From Warburgia ugandensis (taxonomy: Eukaryota; Streptophyta; Magnoliopsida; Canellales; Canellaceae): DNA of 64,000 bases. The first letter of the stretch is position 1. The number at the start of each line of letters is the position of its first letter. The notes below the pieces were generated by a model, which saw only the letters and a list, made by a program, of their open reading frames with translations, did no database searches and was not told where the DNA came from. The DNA lies in NCBI GenBank assembly GCA_035236585.1, contig CP141136.1, forward strand, positions 25,521,426-25,585,425. Direction: 5' to 3'. Made by a program: the position numbers and the translations under genes. This document shows positions 11,811 through 24,099 of the stretch, piece after piece.

Positions 11811-12345
11811 CTTAGATGGCCCATTCCTCCAAACATGTGATTCTTTGGATGATCTTAGCCCTCGTTCTTGTGAGCTTTCCTGAGTTGTAAGATAGATGGC
11901 TGGATGGTTTTCTGTCAAGATTATAACTCTTAAATGTGTGCTACGAGTCATCCCGTGGATATGGCATTGACAGGATTGAAGGGAATTTTTTCTGATAATC
12001 CCTATTTACGGCCATGAATTGTACCCTAGGCCCACTATATATTCTGGTCACGAATTGTATCCTTAAGCCCACTATGTGTCTTAGATGGGCCATTCCTCCA
12101 ATATTCTAATTCTATGGAAGATCTTAGCCCTAGTTCTTGTGAGATTTTCTGACTGGTAAGATAGATGGTTAGATAGTTTACAGTCGTGCAAGGTTACTAC
12201 TCAGAGAACATGTGCTACGATCATTCGGAGCACAATGCCTAGATAGAGAGCTGACAGTCCCCATTCTGGACGCAGCATTGTACCACTGAGCCCATTACAC
12301 TCGTTGGCCTAGCCTAACATGGTGACTTTCAAACCAACTGTATTG
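11811..12345. repeat. Two-copy tandem duplication, period 269 bases
   Basis: CTTAGATGGCCCATTCCTCC at 11811 recurs as CTTAGATGGGCCATTCCTCC at 12080. The following block also recurs in both (GATCTTAGCCCT, GTTCTTGTGAG, GTAAGATAGATGG). It lies inside the DUF1223 intron. Confidence 0.75.
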
Positions 12346-13136
12346 TAAAGGGAGGCCCACAGATCGGTGATTAAACCGTTTATCTTCTGGAACACATCTT
12401 AACTATCCCCCCAGAACATCATTCTTCAAGATGGCTTATCCAATCTCAAGTTAAGACTTTTGTACCTTTATTATCCAGTCTCTTTGTGCTGTCCATTTTC
12501 ACTTATTGAACAATGGTTGGATGGGATCATCCAACAGAGATGTCTATGGTGCCTGGCCCATCTAAGATCTGATAGGGCGTCCATATTGACTTTCTGATCA
12601 CGTGAAAACATGTAGTTAATATTTACACAAACAACTTTTATGATCCTTTCTTTAATCAAATTTTCTAATACCAAACATAGAGAATATATTCTAAAGTAAG
12701 GATTAACATAAATAATACTCGTAATATAATATATAATCTATGACCCCATATCTCGGGATTCGGTTTGCCTAACAAATATCATCTCCGTACTGAGAATTTG
12801 AGATCGATCAACGATCATCTAATAATGGAGGGAGATGTATGCATAATTTATGCAGTATTTCAAACATAAAATATCAACATAGTTTAACACCAGCAAAGTG
12901 CCTGCGCAATGCTCGAGAAAGCTTGCAAAGATATTTTTATTGTCTACTCTTAAATTCTATTATTCTTTTTAAGCATTCATATTTTATGCGTCAATTTAGA
13001 TATGTGATACCTCAATAATTTTCTCAATTAATATGATTTCAACAATCAGATTGGTTAATTGAATGGAAAAGATTTTTACATGACTAATCCAACAGTAGCC
13101 TAGAAGATGGCAACTATAAATTGCCGCAAATCCATT

Positions 13137-13860
13137 TCCTTGTTCACTTATTCAACTTAATGTACAAGATTTATGTAATGTATGAATTCAAAATTAGAAG
13201 AAAATAAACAAAATAGGCTAAACAAAGGGAGATTTTAGAGATTCAAGTGGGGCCAGCTTAAGTTAAAAGTAGGCAGTAAAGCTTAATATTATAATATAAA
13301 GATAATATAAATAGAAAAGGTTAGAGAGAGATTTTAGGAATTTGTGGTAAATGAGAGTATAGAGAAAAACCTTTAAAAACTAAAAGAAAGAAAGGATAAA
13401 GATAAATAGTAAAATTGCCATGTGGCAAAATAATGGAGAGTTTAGTGAAGAACTGTACATATATAAATAGGGAGAGAGAGAGAGAGTTGAAGTTTCTTTG
13501 TTTACTTATTCAACTAATTACATAAGATTATATAATAGAAAAATTAGAGTTTGAAGAAGATAAATAAAATAGGTTAGAGAGAAAGAGAAATTTTAGGAAT
13601 TAAAATGGGACTTACTTATGTGAAAATAAATTATAATATAAGGATAATTAAACAAGAATTTATAAAAAGATAAATAATAAAGGTTAGAGAGAAAGATTTT
13701 AGGGATTTGCGATAGATAAAAGAAAAGAGAAAAAAGATATTCAAAAGCTAAAAAAAGAGAGGATAAAAATGAGTTGGGTGCTAAACTGTATTGCTTTAAT
13801 ATATTGTAAATGTATTCGGGGTTGCATAGCTCTCTCTCTCTCTCTTCTATATGCCAAACA
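13137..13860. repeat. Two-copy tandem duplication, period about 360 bases
   Basis: TGTTCACTTATTCAACT at 13141 recurs as GTTTACTTATTCAACT at 13500. GGTTAGAGAGAGATTTTAGG near 13320 also recurs near 13685. Short GA/CT runs close each unit (13471-13486 and 13830-13846). It lies inside the DUF1223 intron. Confidence 0.7.
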
Positions 13861-14175
13861 TTGGCTTGTTTTGCACCCAAAAAAATTGCCTTATGAGCCG
13901 ACTTTGAATTAGTGAAAAAATATACCAAGTACTCGCAATATGCATTTTTTCCAAAATAAAAAACATCAAACTATCGTTATCCCTCTCTTGGTATGTTTGG
14001 TATGGTTAGGTATTGTACAGGTAAGGGACGCGAACTATCCACCAAAGTGCAGTTAATGGGTCAGAAACATCAAACAGTCAACCACCCGGCTAAAACTAAA
14101 CCTATTCGTGGATGACACTCATAGCGGAGTTGTATATGGGATTAGTTACTCCATGATTAAGTGCAGTCCTAGTAT

Positions 14176-14300
14176 ACGAAGCTTTTACGTATACGGGGTT
14201 TAAGAAAGAGGCCAACCACAAGGGTCGATCTTGTATTTTGCAAGAAGCTATTTTCACATTTTAAATCTGACAAATCTACGGCTTCACAAAGACTCCCCTT
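14176..14300 (-). mobile_element. Decayed, partial Au SINE
   Basis: On the minus strand it begins GGGGAGTCTTTG and contains TCGACCCTTGTGGTTGG and a CGTAAAAGCTTCG end, as in the intact Au copies. The central tRNA-like part is degenerate. No target duplication was found. Confidence 0.6.
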
Positions 14301-15253
14301 CAGTTAAAATACTCCATGATGTTAGTGGTATATGTAATTTTTTATGGAAAAACCAATACATGTAATTGGAATCAGGTAATTGAATTCATTAAATAATACA
14401 TCTAATTCATTTCTGGTATTTTTGTTAATCACAGCCTCTTAATTTTAATGGCGCATATTAGTTACGATCAAAAGGTTAAAACTTGAATAGGCACTGACAT
14501 TCAGGAAGAATATACCTATAAGTGATATAAAAGTAATTAATTAATTAATTAAATGAAGAGAGGCCTACAACCGACATCAATACTCAGTTTACCACCTTAA
14601 GCAAAGGCATTAATTGATTCTCTATTTTGCCTATTAATTAATACAATTATAAGCGATCATTGATTATATTTACGTACTGCAAATAAATATGACGATTATA
14701 GGGCAAATATTTGAAGAATTTGGCAAAATTGTACAAAAATTCAGAGAAAGTGGGGAAAAACACTTTTTGCAGACGTGAGTTTCAGCTTTTACTTCTAAAA
14801 TTTAAGAAAATTTACTAATATTTGAGAATTTAGTAAATTATTTGTAGAATTGGAATTTTATTAAGTAAATTCATGTTAATTTCTTGAGACACTTCTGAAT
14901 AATCTAGAAAAGGTCGTGCAGTAAAAAGTTGAGATTTTCTTTTCAAAAAATTTTCAATTATTCAGAGCATTGTATGACTATGATGGCGATACATAAATTA
15001 TTCACCTTGCAAGTATCTCTCTCTTTCTTTTTCTTTTTTTCAAAGTTAGAAACATTCATCATTAAGTGAAATCTTAAAACCATAAATTTAATCAACATTT
15101 ATGCGGATGCGATTGATCAGAACTTAAAATTGAATAAGGAAAGGGATTACTATTAGCGTTTATTATCACCATAGATTGTGCAAGCAGTAGTAATCATAAA
15201 CTAATATTTGAAGAAAAAATGAAAAAGAAAAACAATGAAATGATCCAACGTAC

Positions 15254-15703
15254 CTGCAAGGTGGGAGCTGCGAATCGAGTGGCGGACTGGATAGCAGATA
15301 GCATGGCCCCCTCATCGGTTCCCAAACACTGGGTCCTACCCTGCACCACAATCTGTGGGGTATACAACGTATCAAGATGCAATGCTTCCACAAACGCTTT
15401 CTGACGGACGGTCCACATGCTAGATCCATACGGATCCTTCCATCCAAGGTAATCCCAGTAGTCCACGTGGTACGCCAACACAATCACTGGGAACTCCAGC
15501 TCAAAATCTCCCCTCCCCAATCTAGAAATCAGAAGTTCCGCCTGCGGAGACGTTGCACACCCCTGCGATGAGAAAAGCTCCACCAAAACGGCCCCACTTC
15601 GCCGCTGTTCCTCCACCGTAAGATCGGCCGTCGCATTATCCGACGATGGGTTCTTGGAGGAAGATCCGCCCCGGCGGAAACACGCGAAAAGGCGGGGCGC
15701 CAT
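15254..15703 (-). CDS. DUF1223 (thioredoxin-fold) protein, exon 1
   Basis: First exon, 150 codons, of a plant DUF1223 protein (PF06764), a thioredoxin-like-fold family of unknown function found in bacteria and plants. The N-terminus (MAPRLFACFRRGG) is basic. The family core follows: VLVELFSSQGCATSPQAELL at about 40-57, with Cys49 at the thioredoxin-like active position, then YHVDYWDYLGWKDPYGS at 78-94 and YTPQIVVQG at 114-122. Most bacterial members have a CxxC-like pair here. This protein has a single cysteine followed by ATSP, which I believe is usual in plants. The exon ends in phase 0 at a GTACGT donor. The start is the first ATG of the frame, after a pyrimidine-rich leader. Confidence 0.85.
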
Positions 15704-15798
15704 CGCCGGAGAAACGGCGGGTGGGTTATAGAGAGGTCAGATAGAAGTCACAGACAGAGAAAGGGGGGATTTTTTGCTGGAAGAGGAGAAATGGGAGG

Positions 15799-15808
15799 CT
15801 TATATTTT
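15799..15808 (-). promoter_or_regulatory. Possible TATA box of the DUF1223 gene
   Basis: AAAATATAAG on the minus strand, about 100 bases before the start codon, followed by a CT-rich leader. The support is positional only. Confidence 0.35.
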
Positions 15809-17111
15809 GATTTATGATGAAGGGAGAAGGTGATGGTGGGTGGTGAGAGAAAGGTGGCGAGTTGGACGGGAAACAACGGCTGCAATTCCTTTCTTTCTCC
15901 CCGTCTGTCTTCTTATTTGCTCCTCTCTCGGCTTGGAATTCGAATTTGGGTAAATCTGAAGAGACGGTGGCTGTCAAGTTCTTTCCTAACAGACACTCAT
16001 GTGGCCCCACCAAAGGCTGCATGGACAGGATCCAAACCGTTCATCTAATGAGTAGTTATACGATTGTCTAGAGGGAGCCCCATTGTGGGCAAAACCCCAC
16101 CTTTCGTCTTTCGGTTGTTTCGTCGATGGCCATGTTCTTAAAATTCAGATCCTCTGAAAGATCCTATCATTGGTTTTACGAGCTATTTCGAGTTGTAAAA
16201 TGGACGTACCAGGCCCTCTATGATAGATTATGAAGATGAACGATTCAGATCATCACAAAAAAATTGTAAAACCACGCTACGTCCTAACCTAACGGCAAGT
16301 CCGGCCCCCATCTGCTGATTTTAATATGACCGGAAAATTTAGGCCCTCGATCGATAAAAGAACGGTTTCCCTGGCTAACGTAACTCGTTGATTTTGGGCG
16401 ACAGCTTACTAACCGTCGACGATCTACATGTTGAAACATTCGGGCATGTGGGCCCAAAATGGAGGCGGTTAGGCAAGATCCAGACAGTCCGTCCTCCTAA
16501 TCGCTCTTCTTTATTTTACTTTAAACGTAGAGGGATCCAGCAGGGTGTGACAGGAGGAAGCTTTACTTTATAGTTTCGTAACCGATACGCACCGGTGGAC
16601 GACACGTTGCTTCTTGGACCTGGCTGTCGGTTGGATTTCACTAGTTTAGATTGCGTGGATGGTGGACAACCAAAAGTGTCGGTGTCGGTAGATTGTGGCG
16701 GTCACGTTGTCCTGAATGAGACTACTTGATTTTGATGCACTACTTGCTAGGTGGACCTGTTAGTTTATGGGTTGATTGGAAAATCTCATCCATTAGATCA
16801 TGGGTATTGTCGATCGACGACTTAAACTTAGTTTAGTAATGGACCCCTCATGGATTAAGGGATAAGGATGATTGGATCATAGTGGGAAGGTGACAAATCT
16901 AACAAACTTCGTAAACACAACGGAGTCTTAATCTGAGGAAGCTAAATGGTTAGAATCAACTTATTTTATTAAAGGACAACTAGTTGATAAATGATCAGGA
17001 TGATCCGATCCTACTTGGAATGTGACAATGAATAATAGAGTCTTAATCGAAGTAACTAGTTGATAAGTACAAGCGATTCGAGTGACTCTCAAAGCCCTTG
17101 TACACCTAGTT
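15809..17111. other. 5' flank of the DUF1223 gene, no further gene
   Basis: No gene recognised. A weak, gapped repeat appears between 16855-16945 and 16980-17075 (GATAAG.ATGAT..GATC, GGAGTCTTAATC or AGAGTCTTAATC). Confidence 0.45.
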
Positions 17112-17112
17112 C

Positions 17113-17317
17113 TAGCTGACTTTAAGTTAAAAAAGGCAGCCCGGTGCATGAAGCTTTGCCTATGTGGGGTCCGGAGAAGGGACGGGACACAATGGCCTAA
17201 AGTAGGCAGCCTTACTTTGCAATTTTGCAAAAGGCTAATTCCACGTCTTGAACCTGTGACCTCAAGGTCACATGATAACAACTTTTACCGTTAGCTCCCC
17301 TTCAGCTAATTTAAGTC
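17113..17317 (-). mobile_element. Au SINE, minus strand, with target duplication
   Basis: The body lies at 17129-17300. Read backwards it starts GGGGAGCTAACGGTAAAAG, holds the B box GGTCACAGGTTCAAGACG, and ends GGGCTGCC then a T run. The flanks AGCTGACTTTAAGTT and AGCTAATTTAAGTC form a slightly gapped target duplication. Confidence 0.82.
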
Positions 17318-17916
17318 ATTCATTATTAATAGAGAAAAGAGGTTAAGAGATTAGGGCTTTTTGAGGCTTTTATTTTTGGGATGAAGTCATGTATTTTTAT
17401 TTCCCTTATGCTAATTGGGTTATACTTAGGGGTATCAACAAGAACCAAAGAACCCAATGATATTTGGTCAGTTTACTATCCTTTGTCAATAGAACCGAGT
17501 TAAATTTGGTCGAGTTACAATAGTGTTAGTTTTAAAATGATGTCATTTTTTTTATTAATAAGTTTGTGTGTCTCTAGAAAAATGGATTTAATTATTTTTA
17601 TTTGTATTCTCAAATATTTCACAATAGAAAACTATTAAGTTTCTATGGTGAAATTTTCTAGAGGACAATAAAATCGATTCACTTCAATTTCCCTAAAAAG
17701 CACCAAGCTTTTCATTCGAATTTTTAACTAATTTTATAAATACTATTTGAGAATTTGACAAATCATATGTGAGTTTAAGTTTTATAGGTTAATTTATGTT
17801 GATTTCTTGAAATTTGTTTTGAATTTGAAAAATAAAGAAACTTAGTTGTTTGATATACTATTTTAAAAATATTTAATTATTCACAGAGTTTTGTGACTAT
17901 GGTTGCAAATACGGTG
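17318..17916. other. AT-rich spacer left of the chromovirus
   Basis: No gene recognised. The target duplication AACTG (17917-17921) ends this stretch. Confidence 0.45.
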
Positions 17917-17921
17917 AACTG

Positions 17922-20479
17922 TGTGACACCCCGGGTTTTATCAATCTGTTTCCCATATTTATTTATATTCAAATAATAATAATTTATTTATAGAAAATAG
18001 ATGAGATTCCAGAACTTAAAACTCATAATTTAAAATTTGTCACAGCATCAAGCAAATACCATTTAAGAAAACCCCGAGGGTCACTTTTCCTCAAAAACCA
18101 TACTGAAAAACAGAACGAAAAGTAACCATTTTGAGCATGCTCACAAATTAAAACTACGATGAAATTTTGTAACTGCAACTGCAAAGACACGTAATAGTAA
18201 AGTTCCAAAGCTCCAGGGTCTGTCCAAGATCACCACATCATCCATGAATAAACATATAACCACTATACAGTGATATGGGTCTAATCTATCCATATATACA
18301 ATGACTAAGGAGAATGCCAAAAAGCCAATACCAGTTCAACCAAAAGTACACCACTCTGTCAGTATCTGACAGTTATGTTCTCAAGCCCTCGTCCAACACC
18401 ACGCTGGTCCACCTTCTTTCCTTTCTGATTGTCGCGCTCTGATTCCGAGGCATTGCAAAACAAAGCAATGCCTCAGCAAGCTATGCTTGTGCAGGTGATA
18501 TACATTCAAAATAACTTAAGAAAACAAAGCATATGGAGCAAGGCATAAAGATCGAAAGATGATCAATAATATATAAAGTCTTAAATCACACGATGAAAGA
18601 CATACCATGTCCATGCAATAAATAACATATCATCAACTATGATATCATGACATGCATAATTCGAGAAAATCTAGAAACATATGAATGCATGTCAAAAGAA
18701 TCAAACCTCATATACAGTCAAGCCCTATGAGTGTCTCACATACACTCACGGCAATGTGGGGTCAGCTCTCTGTACCATCCGCTTTCACCCTTTCACCCTT
18801 GCACCCTCACGGGTACTCAGGCACTCACGGGAACTACGCGCACCACTTTCGCTTTCACCCTTTCACCCTCACAGGCACTCACGAAAAGTCGCGTTGCACA
18901 CCCGCTTTCACGCTTTTACCCTTTCACCCTCACAGGCACTCAGGCATTCACGGGGTGAAAATCGTATCCTACCACAGGATCAATAGTCTCAAATATCAAG
19001 CCAGAGCGACTCCCACATGTCAAGAAGACCAAAAATCCAAGTGGATATCACGAAAGATATAAAAAACAGTGCATGCAATAACCACCATAAAGATAGCAAG
19101 CACATGCGAAGCTACATGCTGAAGTCAATCTCACACATATGGTAAAGCATAAATCATATGCCTCAAAGACTCAAATAATCAAATCACTATTTGAGAATCA
19201 TAGAAAAAGTATGAATGAAATCACCTACCTCAGTATCGCAATATCGCTAAAAATCACGTATCCAATATCAAGGTGTATGCCCTGATGTACTTGTCAGGAC
19301 ATAAATCATATCATGGTTAACAAATATAACTAAAATCTAAAGCTTGATCATCTATTGATCAACTCGATCTAAATCATCTAATAGCATTTCATAATTTCGC
19401 TACTAAAAGTTACTCCAAACTAGATTTTTATCCTAAATCTAGGTCCGCCTTGTTAAGATGATCACAACGCCTCTTTTGGATCGTGATTTGGACCTCTGTA
19501 GCTCCTAAAATCAAGGTTTAAAGGCAAAAAGGGTCAAAAAAGACCAAAATCCCGCAAATGGGGCCCGCTGCACTCGCAGAACATGCCGGGCGCTTCTGTC
19601 GAAGCTCCTCGCATCAGAACCTGCCCCAGGGGAGTGGGCTCTTCTGTGGACGCAATGGGCGCTTCTGTGGAAGCGCTCTGCATCAGAACCCGATCTGGGC
19701 AGCAGGCGCTTCTGTGGAAGTGCTCTGCCTGTGGGGGACAGAACAGCACGCATGGCGCGTTCCAGCCCCTCCACGTGGCGCGCACGAGTCGCACCACATG
19801 CCCCAGCGTGTGGCACACCCTCATCGCACCACGTGGCTCTCCCTCAGCCATGTAATTTGTCTTGTTCCGGTCGCCGTCGCCGGAGACGACGACCGGACTG
19901 GTTCGCCGTCGTCGGCGACCCCAGGAGCTTCGTTTTTTGTGATTTTTACACCCATGTGTCCGGTTTTTCATGTATATTCCATTTCCACCATCCATTTTCC
20001 CAAATCCTTCCTAAATCTAGCCTTTTTTTTCACGCTTTTTGTTTCGTTTTCAAAAACTCCCATATTACTATTTTTCTTGTTTTCCGACGTTCCTAGCCGT
20101 CCGATCGTCACGAAATTTTGTGGGTTCTTTCCTCTCCTCATCATACACAATATGAACGGCCCAGATCTAAATTCGACACCGTCTCATCCAAATTTTTTAG
20201 GAAAATTAGTACGCACGGATTTTTGCATAAACTTACGTTTTCATGCCGTTTTTCGGCGTTTACAGGAACTTAAACATTGAAATTAACACAAAAGGGAAGG
20301 GTGGAGTGATCCTACCTCGTTCCCGGCTGTTCAATGGTGGCGAAATCCGCCTCCCCAGTGCGTGATGGTCCACGTGAAACAGAGAGACTTGAGAGAGAGG
20401 AGAGTGCGTTTTGAGCACTCTCTCTCTTCTCCTTACCTTATATCATTTTTTATTTTTATTTTTAAATCCAAATGTTACA
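17922..20479 (-). repeat. 3' LTR of the chromovirus (2558 bases)
   Basis: It begins and ends with the TG...CA pair (minus-strand start TGTAACATTTGG, end GGTGTCACA). It carries a minisatellite of CTTTCACCC/CACTCAGGCACTCACGG units near 18780-18950. A GC-rich block near 19580-19740 has extra copies of a unit around GCTTCTGTGGAAGCGC compared with the other LTR. Confidence 0.93.
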
Positions 20480-20529
20480 TCCTACCCACCTTATAAAAAA
20501 ATTTCGTCCTCGAAATTTAAAATATGCAT

Positions 20530-22250
20530 ACCTCATGAGAAGAGCTCTAGGTGGGTACACTTCATCTCAACCTCCAGCTCCCAAGTAGCCTCCTGTGTCG
20601 AGTGATGCTGCCAGAGGACTTTGACCAGAGGAATGGTCTTAGTCCTCAACTCCTGGATCTTGCTATCCAAGATCTGTATAGGGCGCTCCTCGAATGTCAA
20701 GTCAAGCTATACCTCTAGTGGTATCTACTCTAGCACGTGGCATGGGTCTGGTATGTACTTCCTCAGCATAGAGATATGAAAAACATCATATACTCTAGCT
20801 AACTGTGGGGGTAGGGCTAATTGTTATGCGACTTGTCTGACTCTGCGTAAGATCTCAAAAGGACCAATGTATCTAGGACTGAGTTTCCCCTTTACACCAA
20901 ATCTCATCACACCCTTCATAGGGGAAACTCTAAAAAATACATGCTATTCGACTTCAAACTCCAAGTCCTTCCATCTCCTATCCGCATAGCTCTTCTGACG
21001 GTTGTGAGCTGCAAGTAATCGTTTCCGAATGAGTCAGACTTTTTCTGCACACTGCTCAATCAACTCTGACTTCACAATCCGTCTCTCTCCTACGTCACTC
21101 TAGCACAAAGGAGACCTGCATGGTCTGCCATACAGTGCCTCATAAGGCGCCATGCCAATGCTCGCATGATAGCTATTATTATACGCAAACTCCACGAGTG
21201 GCAATTGCTCATCCCAACTACCTCTCCAATCCAAGATACAAGCCCTCAACATATCCTCCACAGTCTGGATAGTCCTCTCAGTCTGGCCATCTGTTTAGGG
21301 GTGGAAAGCTGTACTGAATCTCAATCGCGACCCCAAAGCCTCCTGTACACTCTGCCAGTACTTTGAGGTAAACCGTGTGTCTCGGTCTAAGATAATCATC
21401 AATGGTACTCCATGAAGGCTCACGATCTCCCTGACGTACAGCTTCGCCAAGCTGTCCACGGTCTGAGTCTGTCTAATAGGAAGGAAATGGGCTGACTTTG
21501 TCAATCTGTCAACTATAACCCATATCATGTCGTGCCCACTAGCCGTCCTCGGCAAACCCACTATAAAATCCATAGTGAGGTGATCCCACTTCCACTCTGG
21601 AAGATCTAAAGTCTGCAATAACCCAGCTGGTCGCTAGTGCTCCCCCTTGACCTGCTGACAGGTCAAGCATCGTGCTACACACTCACCAATATCCCTCTTC
21701 ATCCCATTCCACCAAAAGTGTCGTCTAAGGTCCTGGTACATCTTCGTACCTCTGGGATGAATAGAATACGGGGATTGGTGTGCCTCCTGTAACAAGTCAT
21801 GTCTCAACTGACCATCTGCAGGTACTACCAATCTGCCCATATACCTGACACCTCCATCGAGCCCTCTAGAAAAGTCAGCCTTATCAGCCATGTTCTGCGT
21901 CTCAGCATTGCTCACCTGTGCCTGAAGGATCCTATCAAGAAACCTGGATCGAGTCGAGAGGTTAGCAAGCATCACTCTCGACTTCCTACTCAGGGCATCA
22001 GCTACGACGTTAGCTTTCCCCGGGTGGTACTGTATCGTAAAGTCGAAGTCCTTGAGGTACTCCATCCATCTCCTCTGCCTCATGTTCAGATCGCTCTGAG
22101 TGAAGAAATACTTGAGGTTCTTGTGGTCAGTGTATACCTCAAAATTCTCGCCATATAAATAGTGTCTCCAGGACTTCAACGCAAACACAACTATGGCTAA
22201 CTCAAGATCATGTGTTGGATAATTCACCTCGTGCGTCTTCAATTATCTCG
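20530..22250 (-). mobile_element. Chromovirus RNase H, integrase and chromodomain region
   Basis: In order on the minus strand the fragments show the RNase H signature [10 protein letters not shown] with the linker [15 protein letters not shown], the integrase zinc-binding region ([11 protein letters not shown]), the catalytic core (MDFIVGLPRT, VIVDRLTKSAHF, SLHGVP), and at the end the chromodomain-like segment. Boundaries are rounded. It is a fossil coding region, broken in several places. Confidence 0.85.
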
Positions 22251-22399
22251 ACGCATAAGCAATGACCTTCCCATGCTGCATTAGCACTGCTCCGAGACCT
22301 ATGCCTGATGCATCACAAAACACCACGTAACCACCTGATCCTGAAGGTAGGGCAAGTATTGGTGCAAAAGTCAACCTCCGCTTGAGCTCCTGGAAGCTC

Positions 22400-23950
22400 T
22401 CCTCACAAGCATCAGTCTAAACAAATCTGGTGTCCTTCCTAGTCAAAGTGGTCATGGGCAAGGCAATCTTTGAGAACCCCTCAATGAATCGCCGATAATA
22501 ACCAGCTAAACCGAGGAAACTACGAACCTCTGTCACCATCGTAGGCCTCTCCCAACGTAAAACTGCCTCCACCTTAGCTGGATCTACGGCCACACCATCC
22601 TTGGACACCACGTGCCCCAAAAACTGCACATGTCCTAACCAAAATTCACACTTACTGAGCTTTGCATACAAGCGATGATGACGAAGTGTGTCCAACACAA
22701 TGCGAAGATGCTCCATGTGGGCTCTATGGTTAGGAGAATATATCAGGATATCATCCACAAAGACAATCGCGAACTTATCCAAATAAGCTCGGAATACACT
22801 GTTCATCAAATCCATGGATGGACACTGCCGGTGCATTCGTTAACCCAAACGGCATGACCAAAAACTCGTAATGGCCATACCGACTCCTGAATGCAGTCTT
22901 AGGGATATCCTCCTCCCTAATCCTCAACTGGTGATAGCCTGAACGCAGGTCGATCTTAGAGAACACCTGTGCGGATTGCAACTGATCAAACAAGTCGTCA
23001 ATACGTGGTAGAGGATACCGATTCTTCACAGTAACACTGTTCAGTAACCGGTAGTCTATACACAACTTCAATGATCCATCCTTCTTCTTAACGAAGAGGA
23101 CTGGTGCTCCCCAAGGAGACCCACTCGGCCTGATAAACCCCTTATCCAGAAGTTCCTGCAACTGCACCTAGAGCTTTCTCAACTCTGCAGGGGCCATCTT
23201 ATAAGGCGCCTTAGAGATAGGCAGTGTACCCGGCACCAAGTCTATGGTAAAATCAATCTCTCTACGTGAAGGTAGTCCTGGCAGCTCGTCTAGGAATACA
23301 TTAGCAAAATCTCGTACTACGTCAATCTCCTCAATCTGTGGCTGCTCCCTATCAGTCGTCGTAACGTAAGCCAAAAACACTTGACACCCTCGAGCATAAC
23401 ATCGAGCTGCTCTCATAGCGGAAATTGTACAAGGGCCACTATCACTCCTCCTGCCCTGGACTACAACCACTGGTTGACCTGGTACACTACACATAATCTG
23501 CTTCTTGCGGTAGTCTATAGTAACCCAAAACATCGCTAGCCAATCCATCCCCAAGATGACATCAAAATCCATCATGTCTAATAAAATGAGGTCGGCATCC
23601 ATCCTCATACCTGATATCTCCACTGATACCCTCTCAAGGTACTCAGCAGCCTCCACTGTCTCTCTTGATGGCATCGACACATCTAACCCAAATGCAAGCT
23701 TGCTCGTAGGCAAGTCAAGGCAAGATGCAAATGTACATGCAATAAATGAGTGGGTAGACCTTGAATCAAAAAGAAACCTAGCATGTCTATCAGCTACCAG
23801 AAAAGTACCTTCCACCACCTGGTTTGAGGCCTGTGCTTGCCCTGAAGTGATGGCGAAGACGCGGCCCTGACTGCGTGGCGCTGCCTCCGCCGTGGCATCT
23901 GTCCTCGGTGGTCTGTCTCCCAAACCTCTCGGGCACTGTCTAATCATGTG
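22400..23950 (-). mobile_element. Chromovirus protease and reverse transcriptase region
   Basis: A CCHC knuckle tail leads into an aspartic-protease region (THSFIACTFA, LILLDMMDFDVILGMDWL), then reverse transcriptase blocks: [33 protein letters not shown], and FVDDILIYS with [13 protein letters not shown]. The order and motifs are those of Ty3/gypsy elements. Boundaries are rounded, and it is a broken fossil. Confidence 0.88.
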
Positions 23951-24099
23951 TCCCGTCTCGCCACAGCCATAGCACCTAAATGGCTCGATTGGCCGAAAAG
24001 GCTGCTGTCGCTGCTGCTGCTGATACTGATGGGGCTGCTGTGGGCCCTAATGTTGACGGCCCTGTACTGGGCAAAATTGCCCCACATGTCGGCCCTTAC

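Larger units (their letters stand above)
11695..15253 (-). other. Long intron of the DUF1223 gene (3559 bases)
   Basis: It is bounded by GTACGT after CCTTGCAG at the donor (15253-15252) and by TTTTTCTGCAG at the acceptor (11696-11695). It is AT-rich and holds two local duplications (11811-12345 and 13137-13860) and a decayed Au SINE (14176-14300). No other gene was recognised inside it. Confidence 0.8.

Noticed and set aside
18681-19062. Pro/His/Ser-rich open frames in the chromovirus LTR, repeated near 25.96-26.35 kb
   Set aside because: They are translations of an LTR minisatellite, and the copies are simply the two LTRs.
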